A stretch of DNA of 64,000 nucleotides from Winogradskyella marina (GCF_015645385.1 NZ_JADOET010000001.1:620001-684000); one strand, 5' to 3'. Positions 35,070 to 43,437 are shown, counted from the first letter of the stretch. Program-made: numbers and translations. The notes: a model not told the origin generated them from the letters alone.

Positions 35070-37361
35070 TTAGTCTACAACTTGAAAAGTAATTGGAATT
35101 GAAAATGCCACATCTACAGCTTTCCCTTTTTGTTCACCTGGAATAAACTGAGGCAATAATTTTATGACTCTAACCGCTTCTTCTTCTAATTGAGGATGTG
35201 GACCTCTTGCAACTATGTTTTTAGTGTTTCCTTCTTTATCGATTATAAATTGTACAAAAATACGTTTTCTACCTGATGATAAACCCACTGAAGCCGCAAT
35301 GCTAGTATTATAGTTTTTATTGATTGAACTCAATATTTTATTGTTAGTGCATTGTCTTTGTTCTTTATCATTAGAAACCGATTTACAATCTGGAAGTGTA
35401 GGTGCGACTTCTACTCGAGAAAACGGAACAAATTCTAATGGTTTCGCATTATCTTGACGGGATTTTCGTAATGCAGTTGCTAATTGCTTATGCTCTTTAA
35501 TTATTTGTAAACTATCTTTTTTAGGACTACTAACCTCATCTCCTTTAACTTGAAAAACGATTGGCACAGAAAAAGGCACTACAACAACTTTTCCTTTTTG
35601 TTTCCCTGGAATAAATTGAGGTAATGTCGCAATAACACGTTTAGCTTCTTCCTCTAACATTGGGCTTGGCCCTCTGGCAACAATATCCTTAACGGCACCA
35701 AGGGTATCAATTTTAAATTGCACAAAAACGCGTTTTCTTCCTGGACTTAGATTATCTCCGACACTTGTATTGAAATTTTTACCAATGTGTTTATTAACAA
35801 AATTATTCATACAATTTTTTCGTTCGAAATTAGTTTCTAAGTCTTTACACTCAGGTAGTGTAGGACTTTCTTCTACAACAGAAAATGGAACTTCTACACG
35901 TTGCACCTTGTCTTTAAGCACATGAGTTTCTCGGTTTTGAGTATTTGGTGCATCTAGAATCAACGTTGTGGTATTACTAGAAATAACAAGTTTCTTAAAA
36001 TAATCATTGTTTTCAAGCTGATTTACTAAATCATTAAAACGTTTTGTTTCTGCTTCTGTTTTATTACCAGCGTCTTCTACATATAGTCTTAAAATGCCAT
36101 CCTGCGTATGAGATTCCCATCGTTCTTTTTCAGCTTTTGTATTTTTAAAGGCTTTAAAATCGTCATAAGTTTCAAACTTATCCATTCTCATTAAACCTAA
36201 AGTCGAAACATCTTTCTGAGATAAGGTTCCATCTTCAGATTTTCTTTGAGCAATACCATCAGAAATATATTGTCCATATGCTTTCATTTTTAAGAATTCT
36301 GTTCTACTGAGTAGATATTTCATCATACTCTTATCTGCAGGTCCTGCATAATCTGAAATTTCGAAAAACGTTGAACCACTTTTTTCCATGGCAACATATT
36401 TATCATAGTACTTTTTTATTAACTCAGCATCTGTTAATTCTTGATTAGCAACTTGCTCTTTTTGCGTTGATTTTTGCTGCGCTCTAACTTCTGTTGATGT
36501 ATAGATTAACATCCCAAATACCATAGGAATTAACAACGCGTATTTGATGAGATTGAGCTGTTTTGATTTTGATTTTTGTAACATAGCGATTCGTTTTTTG
36601 ATTAATGATTTATTGAAAAATGTATTGGTAAAAGACACCTGATTAACGTCTAATACCTGATTGAGTAAACTTGTGTAGTAGTCTTTTTTTCCACTTTGTT
36701 TTACGGCTTTAGCATCGGCAATATATTCGTGTAACTCCTTAATTCTATTTTGATACAGATACACTAACGGATTGAACCAAAACAAAATTCTGAGCAGTTC
36801 AAAAAACAATAAATCTACCGTGTGAAATTCTTTAATATGCACCAACTCGTGCTCATATATCGTAGGTTTTTCTGTTTCTGAAATACGTTCTCCTAAGAAT
36901 ATAGTGTTGAAAAATGAAAACGCAGCACTACTTTTTATTAAATGAACAATAAGCACATTCCCTTTCCAACGTTTTGGATTTTTGTATTTTAACCAAAATA
37001 ATTTGGTGAGTTTTACAAGAAAAATTAAGGCTGTAAAGACAATGCCTATTACAACAATTTGTTGCCAAATAGGTGTTTGTGGCTGTTCTAAAATAATACC
37101 TGCTTGTTCGGCAATTTGTATATCGTAAACCGTTGGTGTTTTGGTTCCGATAAACACCTCTGGCAAGTGAATGACCATATCTCTAGTGGTCATTGTTTTT
37201 AACTCTGGAAACTTTAGAAATGGTAATACAAGCGCTAAAATTGAGGTTACAATTAAATACGCTCTATTATAATTAAAGAAGGTTTCTCGTTTTAAAAACA
37301 AATCGTAAATCAATAAAAACAAAGCCTGAAATGCGATAATTTGAAGAATAGAATACAACAT
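35070..37361 (-). CDS. M56 (BlaR1-like) sensor protease with two TonB C-terminal-like modules
   Basis: A 763-residue membrane protein. The first about 290 residues form the M56 domain: membrane helices (ILQIIAFQALFLLIYDLFL; YLIVTSILALVLPFL; QQIVVIGIVFTALIFLVKL), zinc motif EHELVHIKEFH (HExxH), LHEYIADAKAV and a last helix (YALLIPMVFGMLIYT). After a mixed region, residues about 495-620 and 650-763 are two copies of a TonB-C-like module, each starting PTLPxC and containing GRKRxFVQFxID, VARGPxPxLEEEA and QFIPGxQKGK. The beta-lactam sensor of BlaR1 is absent. Its BlaI partner is encoded 2 bp upstream and a TPR protein 13 bp downstream. Known Bacteroidota BlaR1-like proteins carry such TonB modules; the signal is unknown. 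Confidence 0.88.
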   Translation of the reverse strand: MLYSILQIIAFQALFLLIYDLFLKRETFFNYNRAYLIVTSILALVLPFLKFPELKTMTTRDMVIHLPEVFIGTKTPTVYDIQIAEQAGIILEQPQTPIWQQIVVIGIVFTALIFLVKLTKLFWLKYKNPKRWKGNVLIVHLIKSSAAFSFFNTIFLGERISETEKPTIYEHELVHIKEFHTVDLLFFELLRILFWFNPLVYLYQNRIKELHEYIADAKAVKQSGKKDYYTSLLNQVLDVNQVSFTNTFFNKSLIKKRIAMLQKSKSKQLNLIKYALLIPMVFGMLIYTSTEVRAQQKSTQKEQVANQELTDAELIKKYYDKYVAMEKSGSTFFEISDYAGPADKSMMKYLLSRTEFLKMKAYGQYISDGIAQRKSEDGTLSQKDVSTLGLMRMDKFETYDDFKAFKNTKAEKERWESHTQDGILRLYVEDAGNKTEAETKRFNDLVNQLENNDYFKKLVISSNTTTLILDAPNTQNRETHVLKDKVQRVEVPFSVVEESPTLPECKDLETNFERKNCMNNFVNKHIGKNFNTSVGDNLSPGRKRVFVQFKIDTLGAVKDIVARGPSPMLEEEAKRVIATLPQFIPGKQKGKVVVVPFSVPIVFQVKGDEVSSPKKDSLQIIKEHKQLATALRKSRQDNAKPLEFVPFSRVEVAPTLPDCKSVSNDKEQRQCTNNKILSSINKNYNTSIAASVGLSSGRKRIFVQFIIDKEGNTKNIVARGPHPQLEEEAVRVIKLLPQFIPGEQKGKAVDVAFSIPITFQVVD

Positions 37362-37363
37362 GA

Positions 37364-37723
37364 TTAGTCCTTTTTATTGATTTCGTTCAGTAAAGTTTCA
37401 ATGTCCTTAACATCCACATCATTTTTCTGAACGAAGAAAGACACCATACTTTTAAAAGAGCCTTGAAAATAATTATCTACTAATTTATTAATAGATTGAT
37501 TGCTATAAGATTCTTTAGCAACTATAGGAAAATACACATGGCCTTTTCCCTTTTTTTCATAGTCTACAAAACCTTTAGACTCTAAAATTCTTACGATTGT
37601 AGATACCGTATTATATGCAGGCTTTGGTTCTGGCAGTGTTTCAATAATTGCTTTTACATTGGCTTTTTTAAGTTGCCATAAAGCATGCATAATTTCTTCT
37701 TCGGCTTTTGTTAATTGTTTCAT
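37364..37723 (-). CDS. BlaI/MecI/CopY-family transcriptional repressor
   Basis: A 119-residue winged-helix repressor (LTKAEEEIMHALWQLKKANVKAIIETLPEPKPAYNTVSTIVRIL ESK split across the domain, then GFVDYEKKGKGHVYFPIV). Helix 3 (PAYNTVSTIVRIL) differs from that of the paralogue at 19040 (PATTTVATLLKRM), in keeping with different operators. It is first in a three-gene operon with the M56 protease and the TPR protein. The TACAnnTGTA boxes of the other pair are absent upstream. Instead there are two AACTAA...TTAGTT palindromes (37848-37881). Confidence 0.92.
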   Translation of the reverse strand: MKQLTKAEEEIMHALWQLKKANVKAIIETLPEPKPAYNTVSTIVRILESKGFVDYEKKGKGHVYFPIVAKESYSNQSINKLVDNYFQGSFKSMVSFFVQKNDVDVKDIETLLNEINKKD

Positions 37724-37725
37724 TT

Positions 37726-37812
37726 TATCCTGAACTTGTTTCAGAATCTCATTAATATATAATGAAATTCAGTTTTAATACTAATTTGAAATCCCGAAAC
37801 AAATTCAGGATA
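37726..37812. repeat. Inverted repeat element in the BlaI promoter region
   Basis: TATCCTGAACTTGTTTCAG (from 37726) and its near complement CGAAACAAATTCAGGATA (to 37812) flank about 45 bp. This is a TCCTGAA-type palindromic repeat found between genes. It separates the BlaI start from the candidate operators. A single CAAATTCAGGATA arm recurs near 44137-44150. Confidence 0.6.
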
Positions 37813-37847
37813 CGCTGTATGATATTTTCAAATCACACCGCTAATAT

Positions 37848-37881
37848 AACTAAAAATTTAGTTCAAACTAATTTTTTAGTT
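37848..37881. promoter_or_regulatory. Two tandem palindromes, candidate operators of the second BlaI
   Basis: AACTAAA-AA-TTTAGTT (37848-37863) and AACTAA-TTTT-TTAGTT (37866-37881) are 18 bp apart centre to centre between the divergent BlaI and DUF456 genes. On the minus strand the second contains TTAGTTTG (37871-37864), close to the -7 consensus. Symmetry and position suggest repressor sites. Assignment to the BlaI protein is inference. Confidence 0.5.
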
Positions 37882-37939
37882 AATAAAATGTAACAAATGC
37901 ACTGTTATGACGTCTTATTTATGAATTGAATGTATTTAT

Positions 37940-38437
37940 ATGGAACTATTTCTAGTGCTTATTGCACTACTTTTAATGATTTTAGGAATTCTTGGTAGCT
38001 TTCTACCAGTTATACCTGGACCTCTAACAAGTTGGGCAGGTCTTTTGGTGCTTCATTTTACAGAAGGTGTAACATTGAGTCAGACGTTTTTAATCATGAC
38101 GCTTATAATTGCTATTTTTATTTATGTCTTAGATTACATCATTCCAGCCATTGGTACCAAACGTTTTGGTGGTAGTAGAGCCGGAATGATAGGCACAACT
38201 CTAGGCTTAATTGTTGGTTTGTTCTCACCTATTCCTTTTGGTATTATTATTGGCCCTTTTGTTGGTGCGCTTATTGGCGAGATGATCTATAAAAATGATT
38301 TTAACAAAGCTCTGAAAGCTGCTTTTGGGTCGTTCCTAGGGTTTATTGCTTCAACTTTTTTAAAATTTATTGTCGCTATAATTTACTTAGGCTTTTTTAT
38401 TGTGAAAATTTCAGAACACAATACCTATTGGTTTTAA
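37940..38437 (+). CDS. DUF456 membrane protein
   Basis: A 165-residue membrane protein of the DUF456 family, almost wholly hydrophobic. It begins with a family-typical helix-Pro-helix (LLLMILGILGSFLPVIPGPLTSWAGLLVLH) and contains a glycine-rich membrane section (GIIIGPFVGALIGEMIY) that occurs twice in degenerate form, as usual for glycine-zipper proteins. Function unknown. It is divergent from the BlaI operon and could share the palindromes at 37848-37881. Confidence 0.87.
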   Translation: MELFLVLIALLLMILGILGSFLPVIPGPLTSWAGLLVLHFTEGVTLSQTFLIMTLIIAIFIYVLDYIIPAIGTKRFGGSRAGMIGTTLGLIVGLFSPIPFGIIIGPFVGALIGEMIYKNDFNKALKAAFGSFLGFIASTFLKFIVAIIYLGFFIVKISEHNTYWF

Positions 38438-38443
38438 TAGAAA

Positions 38444-38477
38444 AAACCTAGCTATATAACATATAACTAGGTTTTTA
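38444..38477. terminator. Terminator after DUF456 gene
   Basis: AAAACCTAG ... CTAGGTTTT with an A+T-rich loop (AAACCTAGCTATA / TATAACTAGGTTT); T-rich DNA follows. It lies 7 bp after the stop codon. Confidence 0.75.
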
Positions 38478-38564
38478 TTCTTGCTATTAATTCAACAAAT
38501 ACTTAATAAGGGATTAATTAACTCTTGTTGACAATTGTAAATATATAAAACACATTTAACTTTT

Positions 38565-38604
38565 TACTGTGGAAAAACCGTAAACTTACTGTGGTAAAAC
38601 CGTA
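38565..38604. repeat. Tandem 18-mers, 22-bp period, between convergent genes
   Basis: TACTGTGGAAAAACCGTA (38565-38582) and TACTGTGGTAAAACCGTA (38587-38604) differ at one base. They lie between the 3' ends of the DUF456 and response-regulator genes, so they are not in an obvious promoter. TGTGGAAAA is the complement of TTTTCCACA, which fits the loose DnaA-box pattern. Purpose unknown. Confidence 0.6.
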
Positions 38605-38673
38605 GTTTTCATGTTTTATGGTGATTTCAAGCGTTTTATAACATCTTAAAATCGGCAATTTTCTTTATATTTT

Positions 38674-39342
38674 TTATAAAAATCCTTTTTCTCGCGCTTC
38701 TTTTAGTAAAGTTTCGTCATTTCCGTCTTCAACAGAAAACAAATTTTTAAGCTGTTTTTTACGTTTTTCTATGGCACTCGTAGAAATATCAAAATACTCA
38801 TTTAGACTTTTAGTTTTTATGCCTTGGGATAATAAGTGCAAAATTTTTCGGTTAATATCGTCGACATAAATATCACTCGAAATTGCTTTTTTAGTATAAT
38901 TACTTACTGTACTGCTATAGTATGGAGGCGATTTTAAAATCTGCTGAAAACCATCAGCTAATTCCATAGATGTTAAATCACTTTTTATAAGAAATCCTTC
39001 TGGATCGATTTCCTTTATAATATTATGTATTCTATACGTTTCATTAAACATCGTTAAAATTACAATCTTTGTTCTTGGCATTATACGCTTTGCCAATAAC
39101 GCTAAATCCTCACCAGAAGCATATTTCCCATCTGCCGAACCTGGTAAGCTAATATCAAAAAAACAAACGTGATACGGGTACTTTTTTGATGCGCGTTCCA
39201 TCATAGCTACTGCAGTATCGCAGTTATTTGCTGTATCAATGTATAATGTTTGATTCTCTTTTTTAGTCGCCATCAACACATTTTGATAGCCTTCAATAAT
39301 TATGGGATGGTCATCTACCATTAATATTTTGATGTGGTCCAT
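38674..39342 (-). CDS. Two-component response regulator with LuxR/GerE-type output
   Basis: A 222-residue regulator. The receiver (MDHIKILMVDDHPIIIEGY) holds the acidic pocket, with the phospho-acceptor in CFFDISLPGSADG and the Lys region in GFLIKSDLT. The C-terminal helix-turn-helix (DINRKILHLLSQGIKTKSLNEYFDISTSAIEKRKKQLKNLF) is an NarL/LuxR-type DNA-binding domain. It is encoded 6 bp after the histidine kinase and is surely its partner. Confidence 0.9.
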   Translation of the reverse strand: MDHIKILMVDDHPIIIEGYQNVLMATKKENQTLYIDTANNCDTAVAMMERASKKYPYHVCFFDISLPGSADGKYASGEDLALLAKRIMPRTKIVILTMFNETYRIHNIIKEIDPEGFLIKSDLTSMELADGFQQILKSPPYYSSTVSNYTKKAISSDIYVDDINRKILHLLSQGIKTKSLNEYFDISTSAIEKRKKQLKNLFSVEDGNDETLLKEAREKGFL

Positions 39343-39348
39343 TTGAAT

Positions 39349-41376
39349 TTAATTTGTGTAGGGAATTTTTACATTAACAGTTGTTCCTGTACCAGGCTTA
39401 GACGTAAATAGTATACTGCCTTGGATATCATCTACTCGAGAATGCATGTTTTTTAAACCAATACCTTTTCTACTTTTAGAGGTATCAAAACCAGATCCAT
39501 CGTCAATAATAGCTAAGCAAATTAAGTTATTTTCTAATGAAATACTAATTTCAATGTGTTTTGCATTGGCATGTTTATATATATTTTGCATCGATTCTTG
39601 GATGATTCTAAAGCAATTTATTTTTGTTTTATTAGATATTAAATCCCAGTTAATATCGTCAGTATAATTAAATTTATGCTCTAAACCATAGGCATCACAT
39701 TGTGTTTCTATTAACTCTCTAATAATGTCAATAAACCCAGAACCTGATACAAAATCAGTATTTAACTCGTGTGATATTTTCCGAATATCTTGTTCTATTG
39801 TTTGAAGCTGACTAATGTATTTTGCCCGAGTCATCATCGCCTCTTTTCCTTCTTGAAAATTAATACTATCTAAACTTAAACGTACACCAAAGAGTCCACC
39901 CAAAACACCATCGTGCAACTCCTTTGACACTCTTGTTTTTTCTTTTGCTCTAGCTTCATCTACTTTATCTTGTTGACCTAACATTAAATTATAAATGTCC
40001 TCATTAGCTTTTTGCTGAACTTGTATAAGCTTCAATTTTCTGTTTTTAGCACGTTGTGCAATGAACAAGTACGTCAATATTGCGGTAAGTAACAGACCAA
40101 TTGAGAGAATAACTAAGTATAGGTTTTCTTTAGATATTTGTTTGTTTTCTGCCGCAAGCTTATCCGTTTCAAGCTCAATTCTAGCAGATTTATTTCTTAC
40201 GTTTCGCTCAACGTTAAGTAGACTATCACTAACCCTTATGTATTCATTTAAATACATCTTACCTTTTTCACCTTCATTCAATTCAGACAACAATTTCATT
40301 GATTCTAAGTAAATCTCATTAGAATTAAGACGCTTGGCTAAATTGTAAGCATCTATAGCAAACGACTTTGCCTTCGCGCTTTCTCCAATACCTTTATAAT
40401 ATTTAGCCATGCTAATGGTGGCATAGGTTTTAGTTATAGGATCGTCTATACTATCGCTAATGGTATAAGATCTTTCAAAAAGATGTTCTACTGTATTTTT
40501 ATCGTAGGTTCCTGTTAAATAAGTGGAATATGCTAAGTTCTCTAATATTAAAGCATAAAAAGAAGGGTCTTCGATGCTTAAGTTTTTTCGTTGAGAAATG
40601 TCTTTATAAATTTTTACGGCCTCGTCATATAAACCTTGTTCTCCTTTGACATAAGCGATATTATTAAGAGAATAGATTTCGTTATTAAAATCATCGTCCA
40701 TCGCTTTAGCCACATCTATTGCTTCATAATGATATTCTAAGGATTTGTCATAGTTTTTCAAAGAATTAGCGACGTTTCCAAGAAGATTGTAAAGAATCCA
40801 TTTTTGGTCTAAAATATCATTAGTTTCATCAACTCCATCTAAGACTTTTAGAGCTCTTACTGCATTTTCTTCAGCTCCAAAATAATCTTTACCATCTAGC
40901 TGTAAGCTAGCCAAACTACCCAAACCATAAGAGAGTAAAGTTCTTTCATTTAATTTGTCAAATATCTTTACAGCTTTACTAAAATGAGAATATGCGCTGT
41001 CTTGATATTGTGTAGATAGTGAATACGCTAAACCATAATGCGCATGTCCTAATGTTAAAGAATCTTCTAATTTTTCAGATAAAACAATTAGTTTTCTATT
41101 AGCTATTTTATAAGCTTCTAAATCTCCTTGCCTTACGTAAAAATCTTTTACATTACTATTAGTTAAAAGGTTAATAGAGTCATTGCCCAACGACTTAGCC
41201 AACACATTTGCTTTTTCAGCATATCCAAAACGTTTGGCTTCATTTAAGTTAGTATCCGAAGAATAATTGACTAATTTTTGAATACTGTCTACCAACACCT
41301 TATCACTGAGCGACTGTGAAAAACCAAGACTCGATATTAATACCAAGCAGATAGAAGTAAAGCTTTTAAAATTCAA
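39349..41376 (-). CDS. TPR-containing sensor histidine kinase (HisKA_3 type)
   Basis: A 675-residue kinase. It has a signal peptide (MNFKSFTSICLVLISSLGFS), a periplasmic TPR array of about seven repeats to residue 390, a coiled stretch, one membrane helix (LYLVILSIGLLLTAILTYLFIA), a HisKA_3 dimerisation helix with the phospho-His in RVSKELHDGVLGGLFG, and a HATPase_c domain (KTKINCFRIIQESMQNIYKHANAKHI, IDDGSGFD, KGIGLKNMHSRV). This NarX-like layout with a TPR sensor is typical of Bacteroidota. It pairs with the LuxR-type regulator directly downstream. A -7 element TAAATTTG lies at 41410-41403. Confidence 0.92.
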   Translation of the reverse strand: MNFKSFTSICLVLISSLGFSQSLSDKVLVDSIQKLVNYSSDTNLNEAKRFGYAEKANVLAKSLGNDSINLLTNSNVKDFYVRQGDLEAYKIANRKLIVLSEKLEDSLTLGHAHYGLAYSLSTQYQDSAYSHFSKAVKIFDKLNERTLLSYGLGSLASLQLDGKDYFGAEENAVRALKVLDGVDETNDILDQKWILYNLLGNVANSLKNYDKSLEYHYEAIDVAKAMDDDFNNEIYSLNNIAYVKGEQGLYDEAVKIYKDISQRKNLSIEDPSFYALILENLAYSTYLTGTYDKNTVEHLFERSYTISDSIDDPITKTYATISMAKYYKGIGESAKAKSFAIDAYNLAKRLNSNEIYLESMKLLSELNEGEKGKMYLNEYIRVSDSLLNVERNVRNKSARIELETDKLAAENKQISKENLYLVILSIGLLLTAILTYLFIAQRAKNRKLKLIQVQQKANEDIYNLMLGQQDKVDEARAKEKTRVSKELHDGVLGGLFGVRLSLDSINFQEGKEAMMTRAKYISQLQTIEQDIRKISHELNTDFVSGSGFIDIIRELIETQCDAYGLEHKFNYTDDINWDLISNKTKINCFRIIQESMQNIYKHANAKHIEISISLENNLICLAIIDDGSGFDTSKSRKGIGLKNMHSRVDDIQGSILFTSKPGTGTTVNVKIPYTN

Positions 41377-41402
41377 TTAATGAAACCGTTGATTAATGAA
41401 AT

Positions 41403-41410
41403 CAAATTTA
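41403..41410 (-). promoter_or_regulatory. -7 element of histidine kinase operon
   Basis: TAAATTTG on the minus strand matches TAnnTTTG, 27 bp before the ATG at 41376. A TTG about 21 bp upstream could act as -33. Confidence 0.45.
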
Positions 41411-41453
41411 AGTTAAAATATCTTCACTTACCAAGAATATAGAAAATACAAAA

Positions 41454-41476
41454 AGCCCTTACGTAGTGTAAGGGCT
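41454..41476 (-). terminator. Terminator after the 58-residue secreted peptide gene
   Basis: AGCCCTTAC (41454-41462) / GTAAGGGCT (41468-41476): a 9-bp stem with a 5-nt loop followed on the minus strand by TTTTTG. It separates the peptide gene from the kinase operon. Confidence 0.85.
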
Positions 41477-41501
41477 TAAAATTAAAACTAAATTTATATC
41501 A

Positions 41502-41678
41502 TTAACCTTTTGTAATGATTTTAAGTTTTGCTTTTCTATGTGCTAAAAGGTCGATATTAGTTGGTTTTTGAACAGATGTATTGTCTTCATCATTTACAGA
41601 AACACGATCTGATTGTACACCAGATACAGTTAATAACATAACAGCTAGTAAAGCAAAAGTAATTTTTAGGGTTTTCAT
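41502..41678 (-). CDS. 58-residue secreted peptide
   Basis: A short gene encoding MKTLKITFALLAVMLLTVSG (signal sequence) and a charged mature part (VQSDRVSVNDEDNTSVQKPT then NIDLLAHRKAKLKIITKG). It has a consensus promoter about 210 bp upstream, a long structured leader and its own terminator, so it looks like a genuine, separately controlled gene. It lies directly upstream of the TPR histidine kinase operon on the same strand. No family is recognised. The acidic-then-basic mature peptide could be a secreted or periplasmic signal or a short structural peptide; that is speculation. Confidence 0.65.
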   Translation of the reverse strand: MKTLKITFALLAVMLLTVSGVQSDRVSVNDEDNTSVQKPTNIDLLAHRKAKLKIITKG

Positions 41679-41768
41679 ATGTATTATTTTAGGGTTAAAA
41701 ATTTACTATTATCAAAATCGGTAACGCTATAGCGATACACTGAGGGAAGGGAATGGATAATTAAAAAT

Positions 41769-41787
41769 TTTTAGGCGAGGCCTAAAA
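41769..41787 (-). terminator. Attenuator-like hairpin in peptide gene leader
   Basis: TTTTAGGC-GAG-GCCTAAAA (41769-41787) is a perfect 8-bp stem. On the minus strand it is followed by ATTTTTAATT, so it looks like an intrinsic terminator inside the leader, 91 bp before the peptide start codon. Confidence 0.5.
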
Positions 41788-41891
41788 CGATACTAAAATT
41801 AAAACGAGGGACGTTTCTAGACATATAAATGTCTAATAGTAATGGATTAAAATTGTCCTTAATAAGTGATTTGAGAGCTTAAAAAGGACTA

Positions 41892-41922
41892 CAAATATAA
41901 ACATATTTCTATATTATCCAAA
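41892..41922 (-). promoter_or_regulatory. Consensus promoter of peptide gene
   Basis: On the minus strand TTTG (41922-41919), 19 bp, then TATATTTG (41899-41892): an exact Bacteroidota promoter. The start codon is at 41678, giving a leader of about 205 nt. Confidence 0.7.
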
Positions 41923-42317
41923 TTTAACATCGATTAAGCGCTAATATTACACGACCAACTACATGTTTTTTGTTAATAACCTGTTGAAAACTCAGGCATA
42001 CAGCCGAGTCTAAATGTTTGCCACACGAGTAAAACCCAGCGTTTTAAGTTGCCATTAACTTGATTAAACAGCATAAAAAAAAGGGCAACAATTTCTTATC
42101 GCACCTTTTTTTTGTTGGTTAATAGCGTTTATAAGACACAATAGTTTTAATAAAGTCACATGTGATAAATACTACATTTTGCATAAAAACAAAAAAGCAT
42201 CCCAATCTTCTTATTCAGAAAGAAAGGAAAGCTTCTCATTGGAATACCAAATTACTTTGGTAAACTACTTCTCAGATTTCTCTGAGAACAACACAACGTC
42301 GTTAAATTGCTTAAAAA
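41923..42317. other. Intergenic stretch, no gene supported
   Basis: About 400 A+T-rich bases between the peptide promoter and the tRNA-Asp terminator. Several short imperfect hairpins occur (for example near 42074-42112 around GGGCAACAA ... CACCTTTTTTTT), but no open frame with coding character was found. Confidence 0.4.
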
Positions 42318-42339
42318 AAGCCTCAATTTCTTGAAGCTT
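42318..42339 (-). terminator. Terminator of tRNA-Asp
   Basis: On the minus strand AAGCTTCAA-GAAA-TTGAGGCTT, a 9-bp stem with one U-G pair and a GAAA loop, followed by TTTTT. It starts 18 bp after the tRNA 3' end. Confidence 0.8.
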
Positions 42340-42356
42340 CTTTTTTGCAATTTTAG

Positions 42357-42430
42357 CGGTCTGGACGGGACTCGAACCCGCGACCTTCGCCGTGACAGGG
42401 CGACATTCTAACCAGCTGAACTACCAGACC
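42357..42430 (-). tRNA. tRNA-Asp (anticodon GUC)
   Basis: A 74-nt cloverleaf on the minus strand: acceptor GGTCTGG/CCAGACC with discriminator G, D-arm TAGTTCAGCTGGTTAGAA, anticodon stem-loop TCGCC-CTGTCAC-GGCGA with anticodon GTC, and T-arm CGCGGGTTCGAGTCCCGT. No CCA is encoded. Confidence 0.96.
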
Positions 42431-42448
42431 GTTGCTTAATTGCGAGTG

Positions 42449-42479
42449 CAAATATACACTGGATTTTTAATTTGACAAA
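42449..42479 (-). promoter_or_regulatory. Promoter of tRNA-Asp
   Basis: TTTG (42479-42476), 19 bp, TATATTTG (42456-42449) on the minus strand: a perfect consensus 19 bp before the tRNA. Confidence 0.8.
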
Positions 42480-42507
42480 CAAAAAACTAAAAAAAAAAGA
42501 TATTATT

Positions 42508-43437
42508 CTAAATAAATTTTTGTCGCTCTATCATATATGTGGTGAGAATGCTGCTGAATCCAGCATTAATATCAGCCTCAACGTACTTAATTCTGTATTG
42601 ACCACATTTAATTTTTAAGTCCGCAAAGTACTCTTTTACAGCTTTTTCGTAATTTTCCTTAATGTTATCTGCGTACAAATTAATGTGGTCTCCAGTTTCA
42701 ACATCGATAAAACGCTTTGGTCTATTGTCAAAATCAAAAGCTTGTTCTTTTTCTTTATCAAACACATGAAATAAGACCACTTCATGCTTATTATGCTTTA
42801 AATGTCGTAAGGCTTCAAACAGTTTTTCATCATCTTCCGATGTTTGAAACATATCTGTGAAGACAAAAATCAATGATCTCCGATGAATTTTCTCTGCAAT
42901 CTGATGCAAATACCTATATGTTTCTGTCGCTTTAGTTTCTGGTTTAGACACCACAGCCTCACTCAATTTATGCAATAACATTTGATGATGACGCTCACTA
43001 CCCTTTTCAGGTGAATAAAAATCGTAATTATCGCTATAAATACTCAAACCAACAGCATCGCGTTGCTTTTTAAGAATATGCATCAACGAGGCACTCGCCA
43101 AAGCCGAAAATGCCACTTTATTCAAATTATCAATAGATGTACCAGCGGTTTCTGGATAATGCATAGAACTACTATTGTCTAAAATAATATGACAACGTAA
43201 ATTGGTTTCCTCATCATAGCGCTTCGTATATAAACGATCTGTTTTGGCATATAATTTCCAATCAATATGCTTGGTACTTTCTCCAGGATTATAAATTTTG
43301 TGTTCAGCAAATTCAGCCGAAAACCCATGAAAAGGACTCTTATGCATGCCAGCAATAAAGCCTTCCACGACTTGTTTTGCTAACAATTCAAGGTTTTTAA
43401 ATCCACCTGCTTTATTTAATTCGTGTTGTAAATCCAT
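42508..43437 (-). CDS. DUF58 protein (MoxR-associated vWA-like)
   Basis: A 309-residue cytosolic protein with the DUF58 motif HKSPFHGFSAEFAEHKIYNPGESTKHIDWKLYAKTDRLYTKRYDEE, followed by a vWA-like part with a MIDAS-type start (HIILDNSSSMHYP). DUF58 proteins act with MoxR-type AAA ATPases in envelope or enzyme maturation and, in Bacteroidota, in the Bat (aerotolerance) cluster. No MoxR or bat gene lies next to it here; the cluster, if present, is elsewhere or the gene stands alone. Confidence 0.9.
   Translation of the reverse strand: MDLQHELNKAGGFKNLELLAKQVVEGFIAGMHKSPFHGFSAEFAEHKIYNPGESTKHIDWKLYAKTDRLYTKRYDEETNLRCHIILDNSSSMHYPETAGTSIDNLNKVAFSALASASLMHILKKQRDAVGLSIYSDNYDFYSPEKGSERHHQMLLHKLSEAVVSKPETKATETYRYLHQIAEKIHRRSLIFVFTDMFQTSEDDEKLFEALRHLKHNKHEVVLFHVFDKEKEQAFDFDNRPKRFIDVETGDHINLYADNIKENYEKAVKEYFADLKIKCGQYRIKYVEADINAGFSSILTTYMIERQKFI

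Noticed and set aside
42508..43437. Complete Bat aerotolerance operon around the DUF58 gene
   Set aside because: No MoxR ATPase, BatA/B/D or TPR BatE gene is adjacent; neighbours are tRNA-Asp and thioredoxin.
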